A stretch of 64,000 nucleotides of DNA, from contig DBXO01000003.1 of the NCBI GenBank assembly GCA_002309635.1, positions 1 through 64,000 of the forward strand, read 5' to 3'. This document shows positions 37,782-44,730 of the stretch, one piece after another (the first letter of the stretch is position 1; each line of letters begins with the position of its first letter). The position numbers and the translations under genes are program-made. Source of the stretch: Ruminococcus flavefaciens. GTDB taxonomy: Bacteria; Bacillota; Clostridia; Oscillospirales; Ruminococcaceae. The notes beneath the pieces were generated by a model that saw nothing but the letters and a program-made list of their open reading frames with translations, ran no database searches and had not been told where the DNA came from.

Positions 37782-40052
37782 ATGATGAGATTCAAAACAC
37801 TGAAAAGAGCAATCGGCGGTACGGTCTCTGCATTGATGATCGCGGCGGGAATTCCCTCATTCCCTGCTGTAAACGCAGAGGCTGACGAAAACGGACGATA
37901 CTTCACAGACAGCTTCGACAGCAGCGACGGCGGCTGGACAGGCAGAGGCTCCGCATCAGTTGAGACTACCTCCTCGGAGAAGTTCGAGGGAACAGGGAGT
38001 CTCAGCATTACAGGCAGAACTGATTCATGGAACGGCGCTGTAAAGGAGCTCAGCACCGCTACCTTCGTTCCGGGAAACAGCTATGCTTTCAGCGTAAATG
38101 CAATGTATAAGACAGGCAGCGCTGAAGAGACCTTCAAGCTCACGCTCCAGTACAACGACGGAAGTCAGAATGTGTACAGCAACGTTGCTACAGCAGCGAC
38201 CTCGGCAGGCGACTGGGTATGCCTCAGCAATCCGGAGTATGAGATACCCGCAGGAGCTACAGACCTTCAGCTTTATGTAGAGACTGATGGCAGCGAGATC
38301 GATTTTTTCATCGACGAGGCTGTGGGAGCTGTTTCAGGCACCGCTGTACAAGGTGCGGCAGGTCCGAGAAAGATGACTATCGGAGACATTAATTTCGACG
38401 AGAAGATAGATTCCCTCGATATGATAACCGCAAGAAGGGGACTTATCGCAGGCGGCTTTGAAGATTCAAAGACTCAGAAGGCAGCCGATGTTGATCAGAA
38501 CAAGAAGTTTGAGACAGCTGATCTGGTGCTTCTCCAGCAGTTCATACTTAAGCAGATAACCGAATTCCCGGTTAACAAGCCTGAGGTTGATCTCTCGGAG
38601 CTTGCAGGCAGGTTCGGCAATGTCAGCCTGGCTGATTCATGGAAGAAGGATAACGAGAACAATCCTCTTACCACACAGCGTTTCGGCGCAGATCCTGGCT
38701 GGATGGTATATGACGGAAGACTCTATATCTATACAACAAACGACGCATTTGAATATTCAAACGGCAGCATAAGAGATAATGAGTACGAGGTACGTACTAT
38801 CAACTGCGTATCTACAGCCGATATGGTAAACTGGACCGATCACGGTGCTATCCCTGTTGCTTACGATAAGGGTGCACTTCCCAACGGCGCAGCCAAGTGG
38901 GCAGCACGTTCATGGGCTCCCGATGCAGCTTGGAAGATGATAAACGGCAAGCCGAAGTTCTTCCTCTACTTTGCAAACAACGGTTCAGGCATCGGCGTAC
39001 TCACAGCCGACAGCCCGACAGGTCCTTGGACCGATCCTATCGGCAAGGAGCTCATCAGCCGCAACACACCTAACTGCGGAAACGTAGCATGGCTCTTTGA
39101 TCCCGGCGTATACTACGATGAGGCTACAGACGAGGCTTACCTCTTCTTCGGCGGCGGTAAGAACGACAACGACGGTACAGGCTACAACAATCCTAAGACA
39201 GGACGCTGCGTAAAGCTCGGCGACGACATGATCTCTATCAGCGGAACTCCTCAGACAATGGATACACCTTATCTCTTCGAGGATTCAAGCCTTATCAAGA
39301 TCGGCGATACATGGTATTACTCATACTGTGCTAACTGGAATGTTCCGAACGGTACAAATGTAAACGGCGTAAGCTTCGGCAACGCTGATATCCTTTACAT
39401 GACATCAAAGAATCCTCTCGGTCCATGGTCTTCAAACAATCTCAAGGGCGTAGTCTTCCAGAATACGGCTACACAGAGGATAGATAACGGCGGTAACAAC
39501 CACCACTCCATAATTTTCTTCAAGGATAAGTACTACGTAGCATACCACTCACGTCAGCAGGAGATGCGTATGAACGGCGGCAAGGACAGAAACTACCGTT
39601 CAACGCAGATAAATGAGGCTACATACAATGCATCAAACGGAACGATCACATGTAAGGGTGATATGACAGGCGTTAAGCAGATCGAGAATCTTGATCCCAC
39701 ACAGACAGTACGCGCTGCCACAATGTCCAACGAGTCAAAGGGCATAAGCGTATCCGGAGTAGGCGACACAACAGTCGAGTTCAAGAAGGGCGAGTGGGCT
39801 AAGGTCAGCAAGGTAGACTTCTCCAAGGTCTCAAGCGGCACACTTACAGCCAAGGCTTCTTCAAAGAACGGCGCTATCATCAAGGTAGTTGCAGGTTCGA
39901 GAACAGGCGACGCAATCAGCTACATTGAGGTACCCGCAGGCGGTTCTATGGAAACAATCGACACCGTGCTTGCAGATATCCCAAGCGGAGCATCTGACAT
40001 TTACTTCATTGCCAACGGCGATTTAAGCTTTGACAGCTGGTCAATGTCGTAA
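37782..40052 (+). CDS. Secreted GH43-family enzyme with CBM22-like module and internal dockerin
   Basis: 756 residues. Signal peptide to about 30 (GGTVSALMIAAGIPSFPAVNA). A CBM22-like module spans about 35-185 (FDSSDGGWTGRGSASVETTSSEKF, GTGSLSITGRTDSWNGAVKEL, LQLYVETDGSEIDFFIDE). A dockerin follows at about 200-265 (DINFDEKIDSLDMITARR and DVDQNKKFETADLVLLQQF), placed in the middle of the protein. The GH43 five-bladed propeller runs from 290 to 620 with ADPGWMVYDGRLYIYTT (catalytic base Asp region), WAPDAAWKMINGKPKFFLYF and NGGNNHHSIIFFKDKYYVAYHSR. A CBM6-like tail ends the protein. GH43 members are xylosidases, arabinofuranosidases or arabinanases; the exact specificity is not resolvable here. 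A terminator follows at 40155. Confidence 0.88.
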   Translation: MMRFKTLKRAIGGTVSALMIAAGIPSFPAVNAEADENGRYFTDSFDSSDGGWTGRGSASVETTSSEKFEGTGSLSITGRTDSWNGAVKELSTATFVPGNSYAFSVNAMYKTGSAEETFKLTLQYNDGSQNVYSNVATAATSAGDWVCLSNPEYEIPAGATDLQLYVETDGSEIDFFIDEAVGAVSGTAVQGAAGPRKMTIGDINFDEKIDSLDMITARRGLIAGGFEDSKTQKAADVDQNKKFETADLVLLQQFILKQITEFPVNKPEVDLSELAGRFGNVSLADSWKKDNENNPLTTQRFGADPGWMVYDGRLYIYTTNDAFEYSNGSIRDNEYEVRTINCVSTADMVNWTDHGAIPVAYDKGALPNGAAKWAARSWAPDAAWKMINGKPKFFLYFANNGSGIGVLTADSPTGPWTDPIGKELISRNTPNCGNVAWLFDPGVYYDEATDEAYLFFGGGKNDNDGTGYNNPKTGRCVKLGDDMISISGTPQTMDTPYLFEDSSLIKIGDTWYYSYCANWNVPNGTNVNGVSFGNADILYMTSKNPLGPWSSNNLKGVVFQNTATQRIDNGGNNHHSIIFFKDKYYVAYHSRQQEMRMNGGKDRNYRSTQINEATYNASNGTITCKGDMTGVKQIENLDPTQTVRAATMSNESKGISVSGVGDTTVEFKKGEWAKVSKVDFSKVSSGTLTAKASSKNGAIIKVVAGSRTGDAISYIEVPAGGSMETIDTVLADIPSGASDIYFIANGDLSFDSWSMS

Positions 40053-40154
40053 TTCTTTTCGTTATTGATCTGTGCGGCGTTTCTGCACAATGTGCCGCAC
40101 AGGTTGATATAATTCCAAAAACTGAATTGTAAGGGACAAATCAGAAAAAACAGG

Positions 40155-40186
40155 AAAGCCGTGCTTTAGGCAGCACGGCTTTTTTG
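40155..40186 (+). terminator. Rho-independent terminator after the GH43 gene
   Basis: AAAGCCGTGCT-TTAGGC-AGCACGGCTTT (11 bp) followed by TTTGT. Confidence 0.85.
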
Positions 40187-40210
40187 TATTTTCGGATAAA
40201 AAGCAAATTT

Positions 40211-40233
40211 GGTTATAGAAAAAATCTATAACC
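40211..40233. promoter_or_regulatory. Inverted repeat upstream of the metY promoter
   Basis: GGTTATAGA-AAAAA-TCTATAACC, perfect 9-bp arms, ending 18 bp before the -35 box; a candidate activator or repressor site. Confidence 0.5.
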
Positions 40234-40251
40234 TGTTATGACATTTATGGA

Positions 40252-40281
40252 TTGGACAAATATATAAAACCGATGTATAAT
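40252..40281 (+). promoter_or_regulatory. Promoter of the leader peptide and metY
   Basis: TTGGAC, 18-bp spacer, TATAAT, 30 bp before the leader start codon. Confidence 0.7.
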
Positions 40282-40311
40282 ATAGGCATACCGAACGAAA
40301 GGAGAGGTACA

Positions 40312-40392
40312 ATGAAACAACTGAATACACTTGACCGTCTCCGTTCCATCGTCAGAGGGATTGACCGAATGTGCGGCGGACGATGTTATTAA
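40312..40392 (+). CDS. 26-residue Cys-containing peptide, candidate leader of metY
   Basis: ATG 40312 follows AAGGAGAGGTACA, a strong ribosome binding site, 30 bp after a near-consensus promoter. The peptide MKQLNTLDRLRSIVRGIDRM is followed by CGGRCY and a stop; it is basic with two cysteines near the end. The stop is 61 bp before metY, whose product makes homocysteine or cysteine from sulfide. Cys codons just before the stop of a short upstream frame would suit attenuation by ribosome stalling at low cysteine; no clear competing hairpins are visible in the 61-bp gap, so an alternative is an independent small peptide. Confidence 0.55.
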   Translation: MKQLNTLDRLRSIVRGIDRMCGGRCY

Positions 40393-40453
40393 GGCTTATC
40401 ACAAAAGAGTAATGTTTATATAAATTTGAATGTTTTTTCAGGAGGAAAATAAA

Positions 40454-41743
40454 ATGGCTAACAATAAATTACATTTTGAAACTTTACAGCTCCACGTTGG
40501 ACAGGAGCAGGCAGACCCCGCTACTGACGCAAGAGCAGTACCGATATACGCAACCACATCTTACGTTTTCCATGATTCACAGCATGCTGCCGACCGTTTC
40601 GGACTTAAGGACGCAGGCAACATATACGGAAGACTTACCAACTCCACACAGGACGTTTTTGAAAAGCGTATAGCAGCTCTTGAGGGCGGCGTTGCGGCAC
40701 TTGCCACAGCTTCGGGAGCAGCCGCCATTACATACACCATTCAGGCGCTTGCAAAGGCAGGTGAGAATATTGTTGCTTCAAAGACGATTTACGGCGGCAC
40801 ATATAATCTTCTTGCACATACCCTTCCGCTTTACGGCATAACCTCAAAGTTTGCAGACCCGGATTCGCCTGAGAGCTTTGAAGCTGCAATAGACGAGAAT
40901 ACCAAGGCTCTTTACATCGAAACTCTCGGCAATCCCAATTCCAACGCTATCGATATCGAAAAGATAGCACAGATAGCTCATGCACACGGTATACCGCTTG
41001 TAGTTGACAACACCTTTGCAACTCCGTTCCTTGTGCGTCCTGTCGAGTACGGCGCAGATATCGTGGTTCATTCCGCAACAAAGTTCATCGGCGGACACGG
41101 TACAGCTATCGGAGGAGTTATCGTAGACAGCGGCAACTTCGACTGGGCAAAGTCGGGACGTTATCCATGGATATCAGAGCCCAACCCGAGCTACCACGGG
41201 GTAAGCTTCACAGCAGCCGCAGGTGCAGCAGCATTTGTTACATACATACGCGCAATACTTCTCCGTGATACAGGCGCTACACTTTCACCTTTCCATGCGT
41301 TCATCTTCTTGCAGGGACTTGAGACCCTTTCCCTCCGCGTAGAGCGGCACACAGAAAACGCAAAGAAGATAGTTGAGTACTTATCGGCACATCCTCAGGT
41401 AGAGGCGGTTCATCACCCACTTGTAAGCAGCGAGCCCAGCCATGAGGTATATAAGAAGTACTTCCCCAACGGCGGCGGCAGCATCTTTACCTTTGATATA
41501 AAGGGAACAGAGGACGACGCAAAGAAGTTCATCGACAATCTTGATATCTTCTCGCTTCTTGCAAATGTAGCCGACGTTAAGTCGCTTGTAATACACCCCG
41601 CTTCAACAACGCATTCACAGCTCACAGAGGAGGAGCTTGCAGAGCAGGGAATAAAGCGCACAACTATCCGTCTGTCAATAGGAACAGAGCATATCGACGA
41701 TCTTATCGCAGCTCTTGACGGCGCATTCAAGGCAATAGAATAA
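40454..41743 (+). CDS. metY: O-acetylhomoserine sulfhydrylase (PLP enzyme)
   Basis: 429 residues from ATG 40454, which has AGGAGGAAAATAAA directly upstream. Cys/Met-metabolism PLP-enzyme landmarks are HFETLQLHVGQEQADPATDARAVPIYATTSYVF, ALEGGVAALATASGAAAITYTIQAL, YIETLGNPNSNAIDIEKIA, VVDNTFATPFLVRPVEYGADIVVHSATKFIGGHGT (Lys forms the Schiff base) and the C-terminal SLVIHPASTTHSQLTEEELAEQGI. The long PVEYGADIVVHS...ISEPNPSYHG insertion is typical of MetY rather than cystathionine gamma-synthase. It converts O-acetylhomoserine and sulfide to homocysteine. It is expressed with the short leader peptide upstream; terminator at 41757. Confidence 0.93.
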   Translation: MANNKLHFETLQLHVGQEQADPATDARAVPIYATTSYVFHDSQHAADRFGLKDAGNIYGRLTNSTQDVFEKRIAALEGGVAALATASGAAAITYTIQALAKAGENIVASKTIYGGTYNLLAHTLPLYGITSKFADPDSPESFEAAIDENTKALYIETLGNPNSNAIDIEKIAQIAHAHGIPLVVDNTFATPFLVRPVEYGADIVVHSATKFIGGHGTAIGGVIVDSGNFDWAKSGRYPWISEPNPSYHGVSFTAAAGAAAFVTYIRAILLRDTGATLSPFHAFIFLQGLETLSLRVERHTENAKKIVEYLSAHPQVEAVHHPLVSSEPSHEVYKKYFPNGGGSIFTFDIKGTEDDAKKFIDNLDIFSLLANVADVKSLVIHPASTTHSQLTEEELAEQGIKRTTIRLSIGTEHIDDLIAALDGAFKAIE

Positions 41744-41756
41744 TAACGCAAAAGGA

Positions 41757-41799
41757 CTGCGTAACTTCAAGGTTACGCAGCCCTTCATTTTTTTTGTCC
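41757..41799. terminator. Terminator between metY and the ABC operon
   Basis: CTGCGTAAC-TTCAAG-GTTACGCAG (9 bp, extendable by G/C pairs) followed on the plus strand by ATTTTTTTT. Confidence 0.8.
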
Positions 41800-41803
41800 G
41801 CGC

Positions 41804-42496
41804 TCAGGCGCTTTCCGCCTGCGCATTCTGCAAAGTCATGTTAAAGTTGTTGTTGAAGTTCCTGCCCGACTTTTTCCACCACAGCTGCATTATAAAGTGT
41901 GCAGCCGTCAGACCGGCTATATAAACCGCTGCTGCAACAGCTGCTGATGTTTTAAGAGAAAGTCCGAAACCGTTGTTGATAAAAGTGGCTCTTTTCAGCA
42001 GAGTTATCTGATTCAGAAGCAGGATAAATGCTACTCCGGTCAGAATATTTGGTATCAGGCCCTTGCTTTTTCCGTATACTGCATTGAATATACAGGCTAT
42101 GACCGTATTTATTGAGTTTGCAATGAGCAGGTCAGAGGCCATATCGGGTCGGTTCCTTAAGAGCGCCGACAGTACAAGCAATATGTCTATGAAAATGCAG
42201 AATATCGCCATCACTGCTATCGGAGCGTCGGTGAACAGCTTTTTTGCCTGCGGGACAGATGCAAAGAACTTTGTATGTGTTATTCTGAGGTTCCCGTTAA
42301 AGAACATGAACATCATAAAACCGTGCATCATTCCGCAGCAGCCTATCATGCTGCCGTAGTCATTGTCTCCGCGCTCTGCGGGATCGTATATGCTTCCGAT
42401 GACGATAGCAGCAGAAAAGCCTATGCCGAATGTGAACAGTATGATATTGAAAGATACCTTTAAATATATTTTTATAGCTTTAATAAGATCATTCAT
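41804..42496 (-). CDS. ABC transporter permease subunit (GntR-linked operon), distal
   Basis: 230 residues with about six hydrophobic helices (NIILFTFGIGFSAAIVIG, MMHGFMMFMFF, IAVMAIFCIFIDILLVLSALL, and three more to the C-terminus). A cytosolic loop between the second and third (RITHTKFFASVPQAKKLFTD) resembles the loop in ABC-2 permeases of peptide or antibiotic transport operons controlled by YtrA-type regulators. It shares this loop with the neighbouring permease (FTKSIPGGKFFRTVKGG). It is last in the operon GntR - ATPase - permease - permease. ATG 42496, ribosome binding site AAGGAGAAGGCT. Confidence 0.7.
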   Translation of the reverse strand: MNDLIKAIKIYLKVSFNIILFTFGIGFSAAIVIGSIYDPAERGDNDYGSMIGCCGMMHGFMMFMFFNGNLRITHTKFFASVPQAKKLFTDAPIAVMAIFCIFIDILLVLSALLRNRPDMASDLLIANSINTVIACIFNAVYGKSKGLIPNILTGVAFILLLNQITLLKRATFINNGFGLSLKTSAAVAAAVYIAGLTAAHFIMQLWWKKSGRNFNNNFNMTLQNAQAESA

Positions 42497-42506
42497 AGCC
42501 TTCTCC

Positions 42507-43196
42507 TTAATTATCCCAGTGTTTTTTTCTGTAGCTTGTCACTACAGCTATCTCGGAGACAATCGTAAGCACTACAGCAGCCGCTGCCGCAGCTAAATGA
42601 AAAGCACATAGTTTTCCGTCCGTGAGTATGAGGGATACGATACCCATTGCAGATATAATATAATTTACGATCATCGATACGAGCAAACGCATTATCGTAT
42701 TTTTCATTGCCGCAAATATTGACGAAACTGCACGAGCCAAGGTAACAAAAATGCATATGGAAACACAGCTTGCCGTACCGAATCTGAGCGGTGCGAATCC
42801 GACGGCGTCAAATATGCCTATGACAATACTGAATATGATTATTACTGTTATGCCCTCTGCCGCCATTGTATAGTGAGCTTTCTTGAATGTGTCGAATCCT
42901 CCCTTTACTGTCCTGAAGAATTTTCCGCCCGGAATTGACTTTGTGAATGTGGAAGACATGCGCAAAGCTACGATTATTCCGCAGAATATGGTGGAAATGA
43001 AGTCGTTTACAAGCTGATCCGTGTCATTATTGATATCGTCGCCCTCGATGACGTCTAAAAATGTCAGTACGAGCTTGAAGCACAGAAACATACCCACAGC
43101 GAAAAGCGACAGCTGAGCCACCATATTCGGAAATGATCTTCCCATATATACCTTGTAAGCTTCAGGATAGGAAAGGGGTGTCTTGTTATTCTCCAT
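42507..43196 (-). CDS. ABC transporter permease subunit (GntR-linked operon), proximal
   Basis: 229 residues with six predicted membrane helices and a cytosolic N-terminus (PLSYPEAYKVYMGRSFPNM). It is homologous in layout to the following permease gene, with a shared loop before the third helix, so the pair probably forms a heterodimeric channel. It overlaps the ATPase gene by 11 bp, which indicates translational coupling. The transported substrate is unknown; YtrA-linked exporters often respond to cell-wall antibiotics. Confidence 0.7.
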   Translation of the reverse strand: MENNKTPLSYPEAYKVYMGRSFPNMVAQLSLFAVGMFLCFKLVLTFLDVIEGDDINNDTDQLVNDFISTIFCGIIVALRMSSTFTKSIPGGKFFRTVKGGFDTFKKAHYTMAAEGITVIIIFSIVIGIFDAVGFAPLRFGTASCVSICIFVTLARAVSSIFAAMKNTIMRLLVSMIVNYIISAMGIVSLILTDGKLCAFHLAAAAAAVVLTIVSEIAVVTSYRKKHWDN

Positions 43197-44073
43197 CTTT
43201 CTCCGCCTTTCTGAGTATGCCCACGCTGAGCTGCTGGAGATTCGGCTTTTCCACAGCAGTATCGAGCTGTGAGAGCTGAATGGTGTTTTCCGTAAGAGCG
43301 ATACCCTCGAAATTGGAGCTGTTGCCCGTATAGGATATCATAAACGGCTTTGCCTGCTCGCCCTTGTCGGCTTCGCCGTGTACGAGTATGTATTTCTCTT
43401 TAAGGTCTTCGACGAAGCCCTTTTCGATTATCTTTCCGTTCGCCATGAATATTGCATAGTCAGTGGCATACTCCATATCGGCGATGTTATGTGTTGAGAA
43501 AAGTACGCTCTTGTCACCGCTGCCGTCCGCTATGTATTCTCTGAAAATATCGCAGAGCATATCGCGGGCAAGAGGGTCCAGCGATGAAGCAGGCTCGTCA
43601 AGGACAAGGAGCTCCGTATCTCTTGCAAGCACAGCTGCAAGGTATGTCCTCATGCGGTTTCCGTCCGACATTTTTATGAGCTTTTTCGGCTTTTTGCCGT
43701 TCGGACCGTCAAGCTTGAATCTTTTGCAGAGTTCGGCGAAGCGCTGTCTGCTGAAATTGTCGAAAGCTATTTCCATCACATCTGCTATATTCTTCACGGT
43801 CCAGTCCTGAGGGAAATAATTTGCCGACGAACAGTAGCCTATCCTGTTCCTGACAATATTGCTGTCGATGTCGTCATACTTGTCGAAATAGACTGTCTTT
43901 CCGCCATCGTTCCCCGTGACGCCGCAAAGCACATCTATGAGAGTGGTCTTGCCAGCACCGTTTGCCCCGATAAGTGCAGTTGCAAATCCCCTCGGTATAT
44001 CTGCGTCTATCTCGCCGAGTGTAAAGTCCTTGTATTTTTTTACTATACCATTGATTTTTAAAACGTTATCCAT
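43186..44073 (-). CDS. ABC transporter ATP-binding protein (YtrB-like)
   Basis: 295 residues from ATG 44073 (AAAGGTGATCTTT upstream; the frame also permits GTG 44082). Walker A GANGAGKTTL, Q-loop replaced by YCSSANYFPQ, signature KLIKMSDGNRMRTYLAAVLARD (degenerate: SDGNR for SGGQR), Walker B LLVLDEPASSLDP, and H-loop FSTHN. A C-terminal regulatory extension of about 80 residues follows. The degenerate signature is common in YtrB/bacitracin-type ATPases of GntR-controlled operons. It works with the two permeases encoded downstream. Confidence 0.85.
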   Translation of the reverse strand: MDNVLKINGIVKKYKDFTLGEIDADIPRGFATALIGANGAGKTTLIDVLCGVTGNDGGKTVYFDKYDDIDSNIVRNRIGYCSSANYFPQDWTVKNIADVMEIAFDNFSRQRFAELCKRFKLDGPNGKKPKKLIKMSDGNRMRTYLAAVLARDTELLVLDEPASSLDPLARDMLCDIFREYIADGSGDKSVLFSTHNIADMEYATDYAIFMANGKIIEKGFVEDLKEKYILVHGEADKGEQAKPFMISYTGNSSNFEGIALTENTIQLSQLDTAVEKPNLQQLSVGILRKAEKDGE

Positions 44074-44089
44074 AAAGATCACCTTTCCA

Positions 44090-44461
44090 TTAAATTTCTA
44101 AATCCCACAATGTCCTGAGCGTTTCACAGACTTCATCAATATCAAGTCCCGCTATCCTTGCCGAATGTATCGCATTTGTCAGATCCTGTTCAAGCTGGCG
44201 CATATGCTGCTCAACTATCATTTTCTCGTCCTGCGCATTGACAAAGTAGCCTTTTCCCTTAGCAGCGGTTATCAGCCCTTCCTCCGAAAGCTCGTCATAG
44301 GCTTTCATAGTTGTTATGACGCTTATTTTCAGATTCTGAGCAAGCACCCTTATAGAAGGCAGAGGGTCACCGCTTTTAAGCTTTCCGGACAGTATCTGCT
44401 CTCTGAGCTGTGCCGCTATCTGCTTATAGATCGGTTCGTTTGAGTTTTGATATATTTTCAA
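44090..44461 (-). CDS. GntR-family regulator, YtrA subfamily
   Basis: 123 residues with a TTG start at 44461, directly preceded by AAGGAGGTGATATT; the longer frame upstream lacks any ribosome binding site. The winged helix spans about 1-70: PIYKQIAAQLREQILSGKLKSGDPLPSIRVLAQNLKISVITTMKAYDELSEEGLI, with the YFVN wing. A short C-terminal helical domain (VEQHMRQLEQDLTNAIHSARIAGLDIDEVCETL) is characteristic of the YtrA subfamily, whose genes lead ABC transporter operons. A palindrome over its own promoter at 44487-44536 suggests autoregulation. Confidence 0.9.
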   Translation of the reverse strand: MKIYQNSNEPIYKQIAAQLREQILSGKLKSGDPLPSIRVLAQNLKISVITTMKAYDELSEEGLITAAKGKGYFVNAQDEKMIVEQHMRQLEQDLTNAIHSARIAGLDIDEVCETLRTLWDLEI

Positions 44462-44486
44462 AATATCACCTCCTTGAATGTCACAA

Positions 44487-44536
44487 CTGTTTATGTGTTC
44501 TATAAACAGTATATAACAGATATGCGGTTTTGTCAA
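44487..44536 (-). promoter_or_regulatory. Promoter with overlapping GntR-type operator
   Basis: Minus strand TTGACA (44531-44536), 17-bp spacer, TATACT (44508-44513), then the palindrome CTGTTTAT-n7-ATAAACAG (44487-44509) across the start of transcription. YtrA-type regulators bind such palindromes in front of their own operons. Confidence 0.7.
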
Positions 44537-44657
44537 TAGTTGAAAATGCTGAAAACAATATTTATACAGCAAGCTGTTTTGTGCATGATGCACGAGGGCG
44601 GAACTGCGTATATCTGTTACGGATATTACGGGATAAATATTACGTATCACGTTTATA

Positions 44658-44686
44658 TTGCTATTTACTGCACATTGTGATATAAT
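44658..44686 (+). promoter_or_regulatory. Promoter of the 44731 dockerin gene
   Basis: TTGCTA, 17-bp spacer, TATAAT, 45 bp before the start codon. Confidence 0.6.
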
Positions 44687-44730
44687 TAAAGCAGCTTTTG
44701 ACGTTACTATAAAATGTAAGGAGGAATAAC

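Noticed and set aside
40393..40453. A SAM riboswitch or T-box in front of metY.
   Set aside because: The gap is only 61 bp, AT-rich, and lacks the conserved stems of either.
44462..44650. An N-terminal extension of the GntR protein.
   Set aside because: The upstream codons overlap the promoter and operator; the TTG at 44461 has a perfect ribosome binding site and gives the normal family length.
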